From Bombiscardovia coagulans (lineage in GTDB: Bacteria > Actinomycetota > Actinomycetes > Actinomycetales > Bifidobacteriaceae): 64,000 nucleotides of DNA. The stretch is taken from contig NZ_MWWS01000007.1 in the NCBI RefSeq assembly GCF_002259585.1, positions 1 to 64,000 on the forward strand, in the 5' to 3' direction. Made by a program: the position numbers and the translations under genes. Below the pieces are notes generated by a model, which did not search any database, had not been told where the DNA came from, and worked only from the letters and a program-made list of their open reading frames with translations. Every line of letters starts with the position of its first letter. Within the stretch, counting starts at the first letter, position 1. Positions 44,733 through 57,208 of this stretch are shown here, piece after piece.

Positions 44733-45764
44733 TTATACTGCTTCAACTTTCACAGGCTGTCGTTCAGCTCCCACTGCGGTAATAGGCTGAGAAGAGGCAG
44801 CAGGCGGAACATAGAGGGCAATGACATTAACATACGTTACCTTCATAGTGCTGGTTGGCTTACCACCAGCAAACAGTGCTTTTTCTGCGTCCGAGGCAGG
44901 CAAAGACTCACGCCCCTCCCCTGCCTTACGGGTCCATACTGAATTAATCTGTGCCACAACCAAGTCGCCACCCTCAGAGGAACGCATAACCTTGATCTGC
45001 CCTGCCTCTGGAACAAAAGTCTGATGCTGCTCACCCTTGTTCGCATCTATACCTTGCTGAACGGTCTCTGTGAGCTTGTCGATAGAGTCCCGCAAGTAGT
45101 CTGCACTAAAATCCTTAGCAAATTTGCTGTTCTTGCCGTACTGAAGGAGGTCAGCATAACGCTCTGTAGCTTGCACAGGAGTCGCTTTGAGCCCTTTGTC
45201 GTCCGTCTGCCCCATCTGAGCACCAATTGTTGGAACTGGGAATTTGGGAAGTTGGGCCCCCTGGAAGAGGCGGGCAACACCCCAAAGCTTATAATTTTCA
45301 TGAGCTGAAGCCTGGTTCATAACCAGTAAACGCTTGGACTGCTGATCCTCAGTTGTAGTAGTAATAGCAAAGACCGATCTCGGCCATCCACTATCGCCAG
45401 GAATAACTGTTTGAGCAATATCTTTAGGTATTGCTGTTTTAGGATCTAATTTGCCAGTAGATTTAGCAATTGACAATTCACTGGAACGAATGGTTAACTG
45501 TGGACCTGTCACACGTTGATCTAGCCCAGTAGCGTCCTTTGCTGAATTAGCTTTTTCGAGTACCTCGACAATGTCCTCCCGAATCTTCTTTTCCTGCTCG
45601 GTCGTTAAATCAGGCGTTGGAGCAGCCGAAGATGAAGATGAGCTAGTCCGCGTGCTGGGCTGAGGAACCTGCCCCTCACACGCACCTAAGCTCAATACAG
45701 TGGTAATACTGATTACCAGCATAAGTGTATTCTTTGCCAGCTTGTAATGACGGCCTTGAATCAT
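44733..45764 (-). CDS. Lipoprotein of unknown function
   Basis: Protein of 343 residues. The N-terminus is a lipoprotein signal: basic MIQGRHYKLAKN, a hydrophobic core, and the lipobox LGAC with Cys near residue 29, followed by a Ser/Thr-rich stretch. The mature part is soluble alpha/beta and outside the membrane; it ends VGAERQPVKVEAV. I do not recognise the family. Its ATG overlaps the stop of the upstream membrane-protein gene (TAATG), so the two are coupled and probably work together at the cell surface. Confidence 0.75.
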   Translation of the reverse strand: MIQGRHYKLAKNTLMLVISITTVLSLGACEGQVPQPSTRTSSSSSSAAPTPDLTTEQEKKIREDIVEVLEKANSAKDATGLDQRVTGPQLTIRSSELSIAKSTGKLDPKTAIPKDIAQTVIPGDSGWPRSVFAITTTTEDQQSKRLLVMNQASAHENYKLWGVARLFQGAQLPKFPVPTIGAQMGQTDDKGLKATPVQATERYADLLQYGKNSKFAKDFSADYLRDSIDKLTETVQQGIDANKGEQHQTFVPEAGQIKVMRSSEGGDLVVAQINSVWTRKAGEGRESLPASDAEKALFAGGKPTSTMKVTYVNVIALYVPPAASSQPITAVGAERQPVKVEAV

Positions 45765-47110
45765 TACTCTACTCCATCCTGACCTTGCGTCTGCGGTATA
45801 TACTGGTGCCTACCTGTACGTTCGCGAGCCTTGAATACTTCTGTGGTTTCATCGCTGATACCTTCATTCGAAGCGAAGTACGTTCGATCGTCTATACTTC
45901 CATCATCATCCTCGTAATGCTGGGGAATAGCACCAACCGTGCTGTCATCAATATCCGGCTGATTAGTGTCGTCAGGAATACTTGCGTTTGAAGTATCATC
46001 ATTCACATCGTCTACGGATTTCTTCCGCTTGCGCTTAGCTGTGCGCGAGCTTCCCCCTATTTCACTGGCAAATCGTTGCAAGTAATCTTGCAGGGAACCT
46101 GAATTAGCACCGGTAGGATCATCAGAACCGACCTGCTCAGATGACTGCGATTGCGGTGGTTGCTGGTCCTCAAGCATGTTTTTCGCGCTAATGTCAACCA
46201 CTTTGGGCTGGCTCTCTTCAGCTACAGCAGTCTGCGTGCCATGACGACGATGACCGTCTGTTTGAGACTTAGAGCGACTAAGAACAGAAGCGAAAGTACG
46301 ACCGAAAGCCTGAGCTACACTCAGTTGCTGCTGCTCTTCGAGTTTTTCAGTCTTTTTCTTACGTAACTTTGAAGGTTCCATGGCAAATACAGAAGCAGAA
46401 AGAACTGCTAATACTGCTAGTAATCCACCTGCAAAGTAGAGGGGCATCGCAAAGTTCGGTAGCTTATGACGCTGCCAGTGCATCTGCACTTTAACCTCAG
46501 GCTGGCTGCTGCTATTACTTGATTGCCGCTGGCTACTGTTCCTTTTCGACGGTTCGACGCTAATGATAGCAACCTGTCCTGCCTCATGAGAACCAGTATG
46601 CATCGATACAGTTTTAGAAGAGCACTTGACCTTTTGCCACATGTCTGACTGTCGAAAATCGACATGCTTGTTTGACTCTGCAGCTGGCTTGCCGGTTACT
46701 TGTTGGTTTTCAGTTTGAAGCTGGCTCCAGGTAGCTAAACCTTTAATACGCTGATATTGGTGGCCAGATATCCATCCAACTGCATCCTGAGAGCTACCTA
46801 TTGCTATGCATACTTCATTGTCGTGTTGTTTATCTGTTGAGTCCCCTAATAAGGAAGCTGTAACTGTTGCATCATCATCTACCAGCTCAAGTACTCCTGG
46901 ATCTGTCACAATATACCGAGAGTGCAAAGTAGTTTGAGCACTTACCTGAGGATTAGGTTTCCATACCGTGGCGTTTATAATACCAAAAACAATACAAGTT
47001 ACTGCCATCAGAGCAAAAATGGGTGCGACGATCCCGCGCATGATCTTAGCTCTGCGTGTAGGTCTACCTGTAGCCACGCTCTTTACGTTTTGATCTTCTT
47101 GTCTGCTCAT
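45764..47110 (-). CDS. Bitopic membrane protein of unknown function
   Basis: Protein of 448 residues from ATG at 47110, with GAGG 7 bases upstream; the frame runs further to 47143 without support. It has one membrane helix near residues 25-47, an external domain (about 50-225), a second helix (about 228-250) and a long, charged, probably disordered cytoplasmic tail of 200 residues rich in Ser, Lys, Asp and Glu. No known family is recognised. Coupled to the lipoprotein gene downstream and divergent from the FKBP lipoprotein; a role in envelope function is inferred. Confidence 0.7.
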   Translation of the reverse strand: MSRQEDQNVKSVATGRPTRRAKIMRGIVAPIFALMAVTCIVFGIINATVWKPNPQVSAQTTLHSRYIVTDPGVLELVDDDATVTASLLGDSTDKQHDNEVCIAIGSSQDAVGWISGHQYQRIKGLATWSQLQTENQQVTGKPAAESNKHVDFRQSDMWQKVKCSSKTVSMHTGSHEAGQVAIISVEPSKRNSSQRQSSNSSSQPEVKVQMHWQRHKLPNFAMPLYFAGGLLAVLAVLSASVFAMEPSKLRKKKTEKLEEQQQLSVAQAFGRTFASVLSRSKSQTDGHRRHGTQTAVAEESQPKVVDISAKNMLEDQQPPQSQSSEQVGSDDPTGANSGSLQDYLQRFASEIGGSSRTAKRKRKKSVDDVNDDTSNASIPDDTNQPDIDDSTVGAIPQHYEDDDGSIDDRTYFASNEGISDETTEVFKARERTGRHQYIPQTQGQDGVE

Positions 47111-47176
47111 AACATGCCTCATTCTACAGGCCACTGTTGGCAAGTCGCTGCGAGAAGGAAAATCGGCCTCGAACGA

Positions 47177-47182
47177 TAGTGT
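47177..47182 (+). promoter_or_regulatory. Candidate -10 element for the FKBP lipoprotein (leaderless)
   Basis: TAGTGT lies 8 bases before ATG 47191, and no Shine-Dalgarno sequence precedes the start. Confidence 0.35.
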
Positions 47183-47190
47183 ATGTACTT

Positions 47191-48153
47191 ATGAATTCAC
47201 ATATACTTCGAACACTAAGCAAAAGTATTACTTTGCTGAGCACTCTGGCTTTAGGCGTAAGCCTGACAGCCTGCGGCTCACCTACCAACCCTACACCGAG
47301 TGAAAAACAAACGGACACTAGTGAATCCTCCAATAAAGGAGCTGCACTTGTAGGCGTAACTGCCGAAGGCCAGCCAGGGCAAAAACCTACGATAACTTTC
47401 AAAACACCATTTAAGGTAACAGACAAGTCTTCCGTAGTTTTGCAAGAAGGAGATGGCGAAAACATCAAGGCCGGCGATCGCTTGTGCGTTCGAAGCATCG
47501 CTATCAGCGCAAAAGATGGCAAGGAACTGGACTCGACTTGGGAAAAAGGCGAACCTGACTGCCAAATCGTTGTAGACCGCAAGACCTATCCAGCTTTTTA
47601 CGATAAATTCTTGAAGATGAAAGTAAACGGCACTATTGGCATAGGCATTGACGACAATACTTCTGCCGATAAGAAATCAAACTCATATATCATGGCCCTC
47701 ACCGTCGTTTCTAAGTCTAAGGCACTAACTCGAGCCACTGGCAAACCGGTATCAGACATACCTGCTGATTTACCGAAAGTAACTCTCAATGAGCACGGTA
47801 AACCTAGCTTGCACTTAAATGGCTACCAGCCTTCTGGCAAGCTCGTTGCTCAACCGCTCATCAAGGGAAGTGGGCCTGCCGTCAAAGGAACCCAGTCCGT
47901 TTCCGTACAGTACACTGGATGGCTGGCTTCTAACGGCAAACAGTTCGACTCCTCTTGGGATAGGGGAGAACCTGCAGACTTCAGTCTCGATGGCGTCGTT
48001 AAAGGGTGGAAAGAAGGCCTGACTAACCAGACAGTCGGTTCACAGGTACTTATTGTAATACCACCAGAATTAGGATACGGGGCACAGCAGCAGAAAGAAA
48101 TTCCAGCAAATTCAACACTCATCTTCGTGGTTGACATTCTTTCAGCATACTAA
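47191..48153 (+). CDS. FKBP-type peptidyl-prolyl isomerase lipoprotein with a degenerate second FKBP domain
   Basis: Protein of 320 residues from ATG at 47191; the frame extends to 47137 but a lipoprotein signal (LRTLSKSITLLSTLALGVSLTAC) fits this start. Two FKBP-like halves follow. The C-terminal one (about 225-320) is canonical: VSVQYTGWLASNGKQFDSSWDRGEP, VVKGWKEGL, LIVIPPELGYG and LIFVVDILS. The first (about 65-190) shows a weak copy, with DGKELDSTWEKGEP and KVNGTIGIGI but without the active-site aromatic residues. It would help fold exported proteins outside the membrane. Followed by a strong terminator. Confidence 0.88.
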   Translation: MNSHILRTLSKSITLLSTLALGVSLTACGSPTNPTPSEKQTDTSESSNKGAALVGVTAEGQPGQKPTITFKTPFKVTDKSSVVLQEGDGENIKAGDRLCVRSIAISAKDGKELDSTWEKGEPDCQIVVDRKTYPAFYDKFLKMKVNGTIGIGIDDNTSADKKSNSYIMALTVVSKSKALTRATGKPVSDIPADLPKVTLNEHGKPSLHLNGYQPSGKLVAQPLIKGSGPAVKGTQSVSVQYTGWLASNGKQFDSSWDRGEPADFSLDGVVKGWKEGLTNQTVGSQVLIVIPPELGYGAQQQKEIPANSTLIFVVDILSAY

Positions 48154-48180
48154 ATTGAGCCTCTGAACATCACTTACGCA

Positions 48181-48222
48181 TACAGAAGGGCCCGCAAGCC
48201 AACACTTGCGGGCCCTTCTGTA
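48181..48222. terminator. Bidirectional terminator between the FKBP and nrdH genes
   Basis: TACAGAAGGGCCCGCAAG (48181-48198) pairs perfectly with its complement at 48205-48222 around a 6-base loop. It separates convergent genes. Confidence 0.93.
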
Positions 48223-48261
48223 TATACACGGTGCTCCCCTATCTAGGAGAGCTCTATGAAT

Positions 48262-48507
48262 TCACGCATGTACCGTAGCCATCTCACGAGCTAACTGCTT
48301 AATCATATCTGGACGATAACCACTCCAACTTACCTGCTCACTGACAACGATCGGAGTCTGTTTAAATCCCTGTGCAAGGAAGTCTTCAACTTGTTCAGGA
48401 TTAGCAGTCAGATCTACAACTTCAAAGTCAATACCTTGCTTAGCAAGCTGACGCTTCGTAGCATCGCACTGCGGGCAATGAGCTTTAGTATAAACCGTAA
48501 CTGACAT
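48262..48507 (-). CDS. nrdH: NrdH-type glutaredoxin-like redox protein
   Basis: Protein of 81 residues: MSVTVYTKAHCPQCDATKRQLAKQGIDFEVVDL, then TPIVVSEQVSWSGYRPDMIKQLA. The WSGYRPD segment is the NrdH signature, and this small protein passes electrons from thioredoxin reductase to class Ib ribonucleotide reductase. The redox motif is CPQC instead of the usual CVQC or CMQC of NrdH. AAGGAGAAGG precedes the ATG. No nrdI, nrdE or nrdF gene is adjacent, so it is a stand-alone copy. Confidence 0.92.
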   Translation of the reverse strand: MSVTVYTKAHCPQCDATKRQLAKQGIDFEVVDLTANPEQVEDFLAQGFKQTPIVVSEQVSWSGYRPDMIKQLAREMATVHA

Positions 48508-48784
48508 GAATCCTTCTCCTTATTACCGCGATGCTGTGAGCTTTAATACGACAGCTTTCAATCTCACTCTTGGTGACATCTTTCATGTACTTTACAGGAG
48601 AGGTCTGGAAAGGTAAACCACAACAGCTAGTGGCGTGTCTCAAGATAAACCCTATATTTAGTAGATTCCAGCGCCTCGACAGTGACAAAATCCACACAAA
48701 TAAAAATAGCTATTACGTCACATTTTTCAGGCCCACTACACAGGAGACTCCTGCCCACCTCTTTGTGAACACGGGCAACGAGCA

Positions 48785-49528
48785 TTAGAAGAGAGTCATC
48801 TCTCCACTGTCCTCGCCCTTCATCTCCTCATAGTCCAAGATGAGGCACTCCAAGCCACGGTCCTCGGCCAGCACCCGGGCTTGTTGGGTGATTGTCTGTG
48901 CAGCAAAAATCCCTCTCACAGGGGCTATTAGAGGATCACGATTGAGTAATTTAAGGTATCTGGTTAGCTGCTCAACACCATCGATCCCACCATGACGTTT
49001 AATTTCTATGGCCACATGCTGACCATCTTTATCGACAGCCATGATATCAACAGGGCCAATTGCTGTAGGATATTCACGCCGCACAAGCTTGGCGCCCTTA
49101 CCTATACGTTCAATCTGCTGAGATAAATAGTGCTGAAGATGGTCTTCAACACCATCTTTAACTAGCCCTGGATCTTGACCCAGCTCGAACGCTTGATCAA
49201 GATAGATATGGTAGAGACTAACAGTAAGAACGTCACTCGATTTTGTGGCACTAACCTTGAATATTTTTTGGATTTGCGGAGCTTCTTCTGCTGTTACCGG
49301 TACTGCTTGTACAGGTACTGATTCCTGGCTGGTCTGTTCACTTTCTGGCTCCAACTCTTTGAGTGTGCATGGGGCACACATCCAGTTGAGCGGTTTATAG
49401 GATCCTATTTCTGAAAAAATGAGGCAAGACGAATCTGCCTTAATCAACAATACCCGCTTCGCTCGGGGCAAGCTCGCCTTGAGTCGCCCCGAGTACTCAG
49501 CAGAACAATCTGCTACAACTATGCGCAC
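48785..49528 (-). CDS. nucS: Mismatch-specific endonuclease NucS (EndoMS)
   Basis: Protein of 247 residues from GTG at 49528; GAGG lies 5 bases upstream. Starting upstream at 49582 would overlap atpC. The N-terminal DNA-binding domain begins RIVVADCSAEYSGRL, and the RecB-like nuclease core contains GPVDIMAVDKDGQHVAIEIKRHGGIDGVEQLTRYL, with the Asp, Glu and Lys catalytic residues. NucS handles mismatch repair in actinobacteria and archaea, most of which lack MutS/MutL. It lies 7 bases after atpC and is probably transcribed with the ATP synthase genes. Confidence 0.95.
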   Translation of the reverse strand: MRIVVADCSAEYSGRLKASLPRAKRVLLIKADSSCLIFSEIGSYKPLNWMCAPCTLKELEPESEQTSQESVPVQAVPVTAEEAPQIQKIFKVSATKSSDVLTVSLYHIYLDQAFELGQDPGLVKDGVEDHLQHYLSQQIERIGKGAKLVRREYPTAIGPVDIMAVDKDGQHVAIEIKRHGGIDGVEQLTRYLKLLNRDPLIAPVRGIFAAQTITQQARVLAEDRGLECLILDYEEMKGEDSGEMTLF

Positions 49529-49535
49529 AGAAACC

Positions 49536-49825
49536 TCACTGGCCGCTCGGATACTGACTCTTGGTACTGTGTTCAACAGCAACAGTCAGCTTATTGGAGT
49601 CAAATGATATAAAACCTTCATCAACATCGAAGCTCGTACTCGTTCCATCTGCTTCGATCACGGTGACGGTACCCTTCTTAATCAGACTCAAAATAGGTTC
49701 ATGATTAGGAAGAATACCCATGGCACCCTGCTGGGCTGGAATAGAAACGGAACGAGCCTGACCGGACCAGACGGGCCGGTCAGTTGCCACTATGTTGACT
49801 TGCATCGTATTGCTTGAGGCAGGCA

Positions 49826-49826
<1 letters not shown>
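49536..49826 (-). CDS. atpC: ATP synthase F1, epsilon subunit (short form)
   Basis: Protein of 96 residues. It contains the epsilon beta-sandwich (MQVNIVATDRPVWSGQARSVSIPAQQGAMGILPNHEPILSLIKKG), but ends at YPSGQ before the C-terminal helical hairpin that inhibits hydrolysis in longer forms (about 130-140 residues). It forms part of the rotor stalk. The ATG shares its first base with the atpD stop, so the two are coupled. Confidence 0.94.
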
Positions 49827-52266
<2,440 letters not shown>

Positions 52267-52269
52267 CGT

Positions 52270-53916
52270 TTACCGCTCCCCCACCTTTGAAGCCTGAGCT
52301 ACAAGCTTCTCCTGCTCAACAGGAACATCTTCTTGCTCATCAGCAGCATCTTGACCATTTAGCGTCTTACCATCATGGGTCACAAAAGTCTTTGCGAAAT
52401 CGTCTGTCGCTCGATCAAGCGCCTTTTCTGTGTCATCGGTAAAGTCACCAGTTTCACGGATAGTCTTAAGAATATCGGTGTTGTGATCTAGATAGTCCAG
52501 CAAACCATGTTCAAAAGGTAGAACGTCCTCAAGGTCTAACTCATCTAGCTTCCCATGAGTGCCAATCCATACAGACACCACCTGATTCTCCATTGGGTAA
52601 GGAGAAAATTGGGGCTGCTTCAGAAGCTCGGTGAGACGAGCTCCACGAGTGAGCTGAGCCTTGGAAGCCGCATCCAAGTCGGAAGCGAACATCGCAAAGG
52701 ATTGCAGGGAACGATACTGTGCCAGAGAAATCTTCAGTGTTCCAGAAACCTTTTTCAAGGCCTTCGTCTGGGCTGCTCCACCAACTCGGGAAACTGAAAT
52801 GCCCACATCCACAGCAGGACGCTGGTTGGCATTAAAGAGATCGGACTGCAAGAAAATCTGACCGTCAGTGATAGAGATTACGTTAGTCGGAATATAGGCC
52901 GAAACGTCATTAGCCTTAGTCTCGATAATTGGTAAACCAGTCATCGAACCACCGCCCAAATCATCTGAAACCCGGGCACAGCGTTCCAACAGCCGAGAGT
53001 GGAGGTAGAAGACATCGCCAGGATATGCCTCACGCCCCGGTGGACGGCGTAGCAACAAAGAAATCGAGCGATAAGCTTCTGCCTGCTTACTCAAGTCATC
53101 AAAGACAATAAGCACGTGCTTGCCGTTATACATCCAGTGCTGACCGATAGCAGAACCAGTGTATGGGGCTATGTATTTAAAACCTGCTGAATCAGACGCT
53201 GGAGAAGCCACAATGGTGGTGTACTCCATAGCTCCAGCCTCTTCCAGGGAGGAACGAACCGAAGCGATAGTAGAACCCTTTTGCCCGATAGCCACATAGA
53301 TGCAGCGCACTTGCTTTTTAGGGTCACCGGACTCCCAGTTTGCCTTCTGGTTGATGATGGTATCCAAAGCAATAGCAGTTTTGCCTGTTTGACGATCTCC
53401 AATAATCAGCTGGCGTTGCCCTCGACCGATTGGAGTCATGGCATCAATAGCCTTTAATCCAGTGGACATGGGCTCATCCACTGGGTGACGGTGCATCACA
53501 TCCGGGGCCTGAGCCTCGAGAATGCGTCGACCCTCAGTCTTGATCTCGCCGAGACCGTCAATAGGCTCACCCAAAGGGTTAACCGTACGACCTAGATAGC
53601 CATCCCCGACCGGCACTGATAGTACTTCACCAGTCCTGTGGACTTCCTGCCCTTCTTCAATTCCCTCGAAGTCGCCGAGAATTACCACGCCGATTTCGCG
53701 AGCGTCGAGGTTGAATGCCAAACCGAGCGTGCCATCTTCGAAGGTCAGCAACTCGTTAGCCATGCAACCAGGCAGTCCCTCTACATGCGCAATACCATCT
53801 CCAGCTGTGCGGACACGTCCAACTTCTTGCGTTGGCGAATCCGACGGCTGATATGACTCCACGAAATCGTCGAGAGCCTTGCGCACCGCGGCGGGATCAA
53901 TGGTCAATTCTGCCAT
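52270..53916 (-). CDS. atpA: ATP synthase F1, alpha subunit
   Basis: Protein of 548 residues. The nucleotide-binding loop is [13 protein letters not shown], with [12 protein letters not shown] and the signature region typical of non-catalytic alpha subunits. ATG at 53916 is used, with AAGGAG 5 bases before it; GTG at 53922 is part of that spacer. The last 40 residues are an extra hydrophilic tail. It follows atpH. Confidence 0.98.
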   Translation of the reverse strand: MAELTIDPAAVRKALDDFVESYQPSDSPTQEVGRVRTAGDGIAHVEGLPGCMANELLTFEDGTLGLAFNLDAREIGVVILGDFEGIEEGQEVHRTGEVLSVPVGDGYLGRTVNPLGEPIDGLGEIKTEGRRILEAQAPDVMHRHPVDEPMSTGLKAIDAMTPIGRGQRQLIIGDRQTGKTAIALDTIINQKANWESGDPKKQVRCIYVAIGQKGSTIASVRSSLEEAGAMEYTTIVASPASDSAGFKYIAPYTGSAIGQHWMYNGKHVLIVFDDLSKQAEAYRSISLLLRRPPGREAYPGDVFYLHSRLLERCARVSDDLGGGSMTGLPIIETKANDVSAYIPTNVISITDGQIFLQSDLFNANQRPAVDVGISVSRVGGAAQTKALKKVSGTLKISLAQYRSLQSFAMFASDLDAASKAQLTRGARLTELLKQPQFSPYPMENQVVSVWIGTHGKLDELDLEDVLPFEHGLLDYLDHNTDILKTIRETGDFTDDTEKALDRATDDFAKTFVTHDGKTLNGQDAADEQEDVPVEQEKLVAQASKVGER

Positions 53917-53968
53917 GATCACTCCTTATTGTTGTTCTTTTTCAAGTCTGTCTTACAATCTGGTTAAT

Positions 53969-54796
53969 TCAACTCGAAATAGCCATTTGTCGTTGTAACT
54001 GCTTGAGCTGTGTAAGGACCGTGTTGTCAGTTACCTGAGAACCATACTCCACTCGCATGCCACCAATGACTTCTGGATTGACTATAGCGTTTATATAAAT
54101 TGCTCGACCTAGTTTCTGAGAGTATACATCCACCAGCTTGGCCATCTGTTCATGCGTTAACGGTACAGCAGTGACTACTGTCACCATCGTTTCATTCATA
54201 TGAGCAGAAAAACGGTCTACCAACCAGTCGATGGTATGTAAAAAGCTACGGCCGCGTAAATCTCGGGTCGCTTGTTCCACTAATTGCATAGTCTCTTTGT
54301 GTAAGCCTTTACCAACCAAAAGCTCATCTAACAGATTCACTCTAGCTTGTGGTTTGCTGTACTCATCAGAGAGACGGAAAAGCACGATAGGATAATCAAC
54401 GAAAGCCGAGTGCACTTGTGTCAATTCATCGGCTACCTGATCAGTAATACCTAAAGCATCTGTGTAGTAGGCCATCGCATCAACAGCTAAATCTTCAACT
54501 GCATTTGCTATATGCTTGACCTTGCTCCAGTAGCGGGTCGACAGGTCCTTGACAATGCTAACCGTGAGATCTTGTGCACGCCCGGCTAGGAGCTCACTCA
54601 CTACACGTTCTTTGTCCGTGTCCGGTCGAGAGGGATCAGTCAGTGCCCTTTCCAACTGCGGATACTGATCAAGTAGCGTCACGAAGCTAAACAACTCTTG
54701 AGCTACGTCAATAGCCCCAGTACCTGCCTGCTGTAGAAGGGGAGCGAACGCTTGGCGAGCCCCCTTATCAGCGGCTAGTGATGCTTCTCCTCGCAT
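53969..54796 (-). CDS. atpH: ATP synthase F1, delta subunit
   Basis: Protein of 275 residues, longer than the 180 of many bacteria but normal for actinobacteria. The C-terminal half has RSFLHTIDWLVDRFSAHMNETMVTVVTAVPLTHEQMAKLVDVYSQKLGRAIYINAIVNPEVIGGMRVEYGSQVTD, the conserved delta ending. It links F1 to the peripheral stalk. GAGGAGGAGG precedes the ATG. Confidence 0.95.
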   Translation of the reverse strand: MRGEASLAADKGARQAFAPLLQQAGTGAIDVAQELFSFVTLLDQYPQLERALTDPSRPDTDKERVVSELLAGRAQDLTVSIVKDLSTRYWSKVKHIANAVEDLAVDAMAYYTDALGITDQVADELTQVHSAFVDYPIVLFRLSDEYSKPQARVNLLDELLVGKGLHKETMQLVEQATRDLRGRSFLHTIDWLVDRFSAHMNETMVTVVTAVPLTHEQMAKLVDVYSQKLGRAIYINAIVNPEVIGGMRVEYGSQVTDNTVLTQLKQLQRQMAISS

Positions 54797-54857
54797 AGTT
54801 CACCTCCTCCTCGCGTACCGTTTATCCTCAGCACATGCTGAGTAACTCTACCTGTTA

Positions 54858-55400
54858 TCATGCCTTCGGTTTACCTGCATCTTGCTGACCTGCGTCAGCG
54901 ATAATCGAGTCAATCATTGAAGCCTGCACGGAATCGTCCTTGAGCTGTGTGCCCAGGATCTTTCCAGCAAGAGCAGCTGCCAAGGTACCGACCTCGCTTT
55001 GGAGAGAGACGAGAGCTTGCTGCTGCTGAGACTCGATGGATCGTTGAGCATTGGCAGTAATTTGATCGGCCTCACTCTGTGCCCGTGTACGAGCATCTGC
55101 GACGATGTGCGAGGCTTCCGCCCTAGCATCATCGCGAATCTTCGATGCCTCAACCCTAGCTTGGTTGAGTTGATCCTCATAAGACTTCTTGGCTTGATTA
55201 GCTGCTTCCTGCGCCTTCTTTGCCTTTTCCATACCACCTTGAATCTTGGCAGCACGTTCATCGAAAATAGCTTGGAACTTGGGCATAAAGTACTTGCCGA
55301 AGAAGACCGCAAGAATGATGAGAATGACTAACGACCAAAAGATGTCATACGTCTTAGGGATAAAGAGGTCAATACCCCCATCTGCCGCTATAGACTCCAC
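54858..55400 (-). CDS. atpF: ATP synthase Fo, b subunit
   Basis: Protein of 180 residues: one membrane helix (about 12-35, YDIFWSLVILIILAVFFGKYFM), then a long, charged coiled coil (about 45-140) that forms the peripheral stalk. The PKFQAIFDERAAKIQGGMEKA stretch is typical. Between atpE and atpH as usual; GGAAAGGAGA precedes the ATG. Confidence 0.97.
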   Translation of the reverse strand: MESIAADGGIDLFIPKTYDIFWSLVILIILAVFFGKYFMPKFQAIFDERAAKIQGGMEKAKKAQEAANQAKKSYEDQLNQARVEASKIRDDARAEASHIVADARTRAQSEADQITANAQRSIESQQQQALVSLQSEVGTLAAALAGKILGTQLKDDSVQASMIDSIIADAGQQDAGKPKA

Positions 55401-55518
55401 CAGCGTCTCCTTTCCTTCAACCTACCTTGTACTTGGTATTTGTTTGCTAGGAATTGCACTTTGCATCTTTGCTCTGGACTGCTTTTGCAGAAGGATACAA
55501 ATTACAGTGAACCGCTCA

Positions 55519-55782
<264 letters not shown>

Positions 55783-55882
55783 TTATTGCGCGAAACCGAA
55801 TGCTGTCAGCCGCGATCTCGCAAGTCTATTTATCTCTTACCGCTCATGTACGCGAGTGCTACGAAGCGTGAGAACACTGTTA

Positions 55883-56671
55883 TCAGTCCTCCTCTGGGTA
55901 GCTCTGGTTAATGTACACAGTCGTTAAAACAGCAAAAATGTAGGCCTGCAAAGCCGCCACAAACATTTCGAATGCTGTCAGTGCAAAACCAAGACCAAAC
56001 CAGCCAATGCCGGCAATAGCTAGAAAGTGGTTGCTTGCCTCGATAATGTAGAACTGAGTGAATGCCAAACAGATAGCCACTAAGAGATGGCCTGCAATCA
56101 TGTTGGCGAAGAGTCGGATTGTAAGGGAAGCTGGTTTAATGATCAGCAATTCCAAGAGCTGGATCGGTGTCAGAATAATATAGAGAGGCCACGGTACGCC
56201 AGCTGGGAAGAGCTCCTGTTTTAAGTACTTCCACAATCCTTGCTCACGAATACCGGTTATCAGGTATTGGAAAAGCGTCCACAAAGCAAACACTAAAGGC
56301 ATTGTGATAGTGGCCGTTGCTGCGATATTCAAACCCGGTACGATACCGCATAGGTTGAAGACCATCACGGTTAGAAAGACAGTTGTAACCATGGGAACAT
56401 ATTGGCGGCCCCTCAGCTCACCCATGACTTCATAAACAACTGAGTCTCTCACAAAATCTAAAAGCCACTCAATAGCACCCTGCCAACGCGATGGTATGAG
56501 TTTAGCTCGAGCTGCCGTAATGCCCAGTACTAAAAGAATAACGACCATTGCAATGAAACGAACCAGAATAATACGGTTCATAGCAAATGGAGTCCCCTGG
56601 AAAAGGATCTCTGGAGGCATGAAGTCATCGATACCGGGCAATTCCGGTTGAGAAGCTGCAAGGGTTAGCAT
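55883..56671 (-). CDS. atpB: ATP synthase Fo, a subunit
   Basis: Protein of 262 residues from ATG at 56671, where GGGAG lies 4 bases upstream; an in-frame ATG at 56695 is possible. Five to six membrane helices; the essential stator Arg is in SLTIRLFANMIAGHLLVAI, and the last helix has AFEMFVAALQAYIFAVLTTVYI. It forms the proton half-channels next to the c ring. First gene of the atpBEFHAGDC operon. No atpI gene precedes it. Confidence 0.97.
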   Translation of the reverse strand: MLTLAASQPELPGIDDFMPPEILFQGTPFAMNRIILVRFIAMVVILLVLGITAARAKLIPSRWQGAIEWLLDFVRDSVVYEVMGELRGRQYVPMVTTVFLTVMVFNLCGIVPGLNIAATATITMPLVFALWTLFQYLITGIREQGLWKYLKQELFPAGVPWPLYIILTPIQLLELLIIKPASLTIRLFANMIAGHLLVAICLAFTQFYIIEASNHFLAIAGIGWFGLGFALTAFEMFVAALQAYIFAVLTTVYINQSYPEED

Positions 56672-56915
56672 GTCGCTCCCTACTCCTTGAAACATCTACC
56701 GCCTCCTGACAGTGGCACTTATGCTTACTGTAGCGCTAGTCGTCCCCATTCACCATTTACCACAGGAAACCAAACTACAGAGCTTGATTTCCTGGAGAGA
56801 TACATGTAAATGTTATCGACGTAACAAAATACTCCTTTTTCGGGCGTATGGTAAATTAACTCAATAAAAGTCTCTAATCAAGCCACATATACGGCGTTTC
56901 ACTCAAGGCATCAAT

Positions 56916-56943
56916 TTGACATTAGCTCCAATGCAAGTATAGT
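56916..56943 (+). promoter_or_regulatory. Promoter of tRNA-fMet
   Basis: TTGACA (56916-56921) and TATAGT (56938-56943) are 16 bases apart, about 25 bases before the tRNA. It is the best match to the housekeeping consensus in the window. Confidence 0.8.
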
Positions 56944-56968
56944 AGACAGAGCTGCTTGTAGCAGCCGT

Positions 56969-57045
56969 CGCGGGGTGGAGCAGCTCGGTAGCTCGCTGGG
57001 CTCATAACCCAGAGGTCTCAGGTTCAAATCCTGACCCCGCTACCA
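56969..57045 (+). tRNA. Initiator tRNA-fMet (anticodon CAT)
   Basis: A 77-base tRNA with encoded CCA. It has the initiator hallmarks: C1 cannot pair with T72 (CGCGGGG against CCCCGCT), and the anticodon stem carries three G-C pairs (CTGGG-CTCATAA-CCCAG). Confidence 0.97.
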
Positions 57046-57047
57046 AG

Positions 57048-57079
57048 AAGCCCGGAATCCTAGTGGTTCCGGGCTTTTA
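57048..57079 (+). terminator. Terminator of tRNA-fMet
   Basis: AAGCCCGGAA (57048-57057) pairs with TTCCGGGCTT (57067-57076), followed by T residues. Confidence 0.9.
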
Positions 57080-57208
57080 CTGTTTTTCTACTAGTTACAC
57101 CCCAGCTTTTGCACCTCAGTCACCACTGCATACAGAAGCTGACCTTCTCAAACTCATCTACAGCCCCTAGTGGAGACCTTTTAGGCAGTTACAGGCTTTG
57201 CTGCGCAT

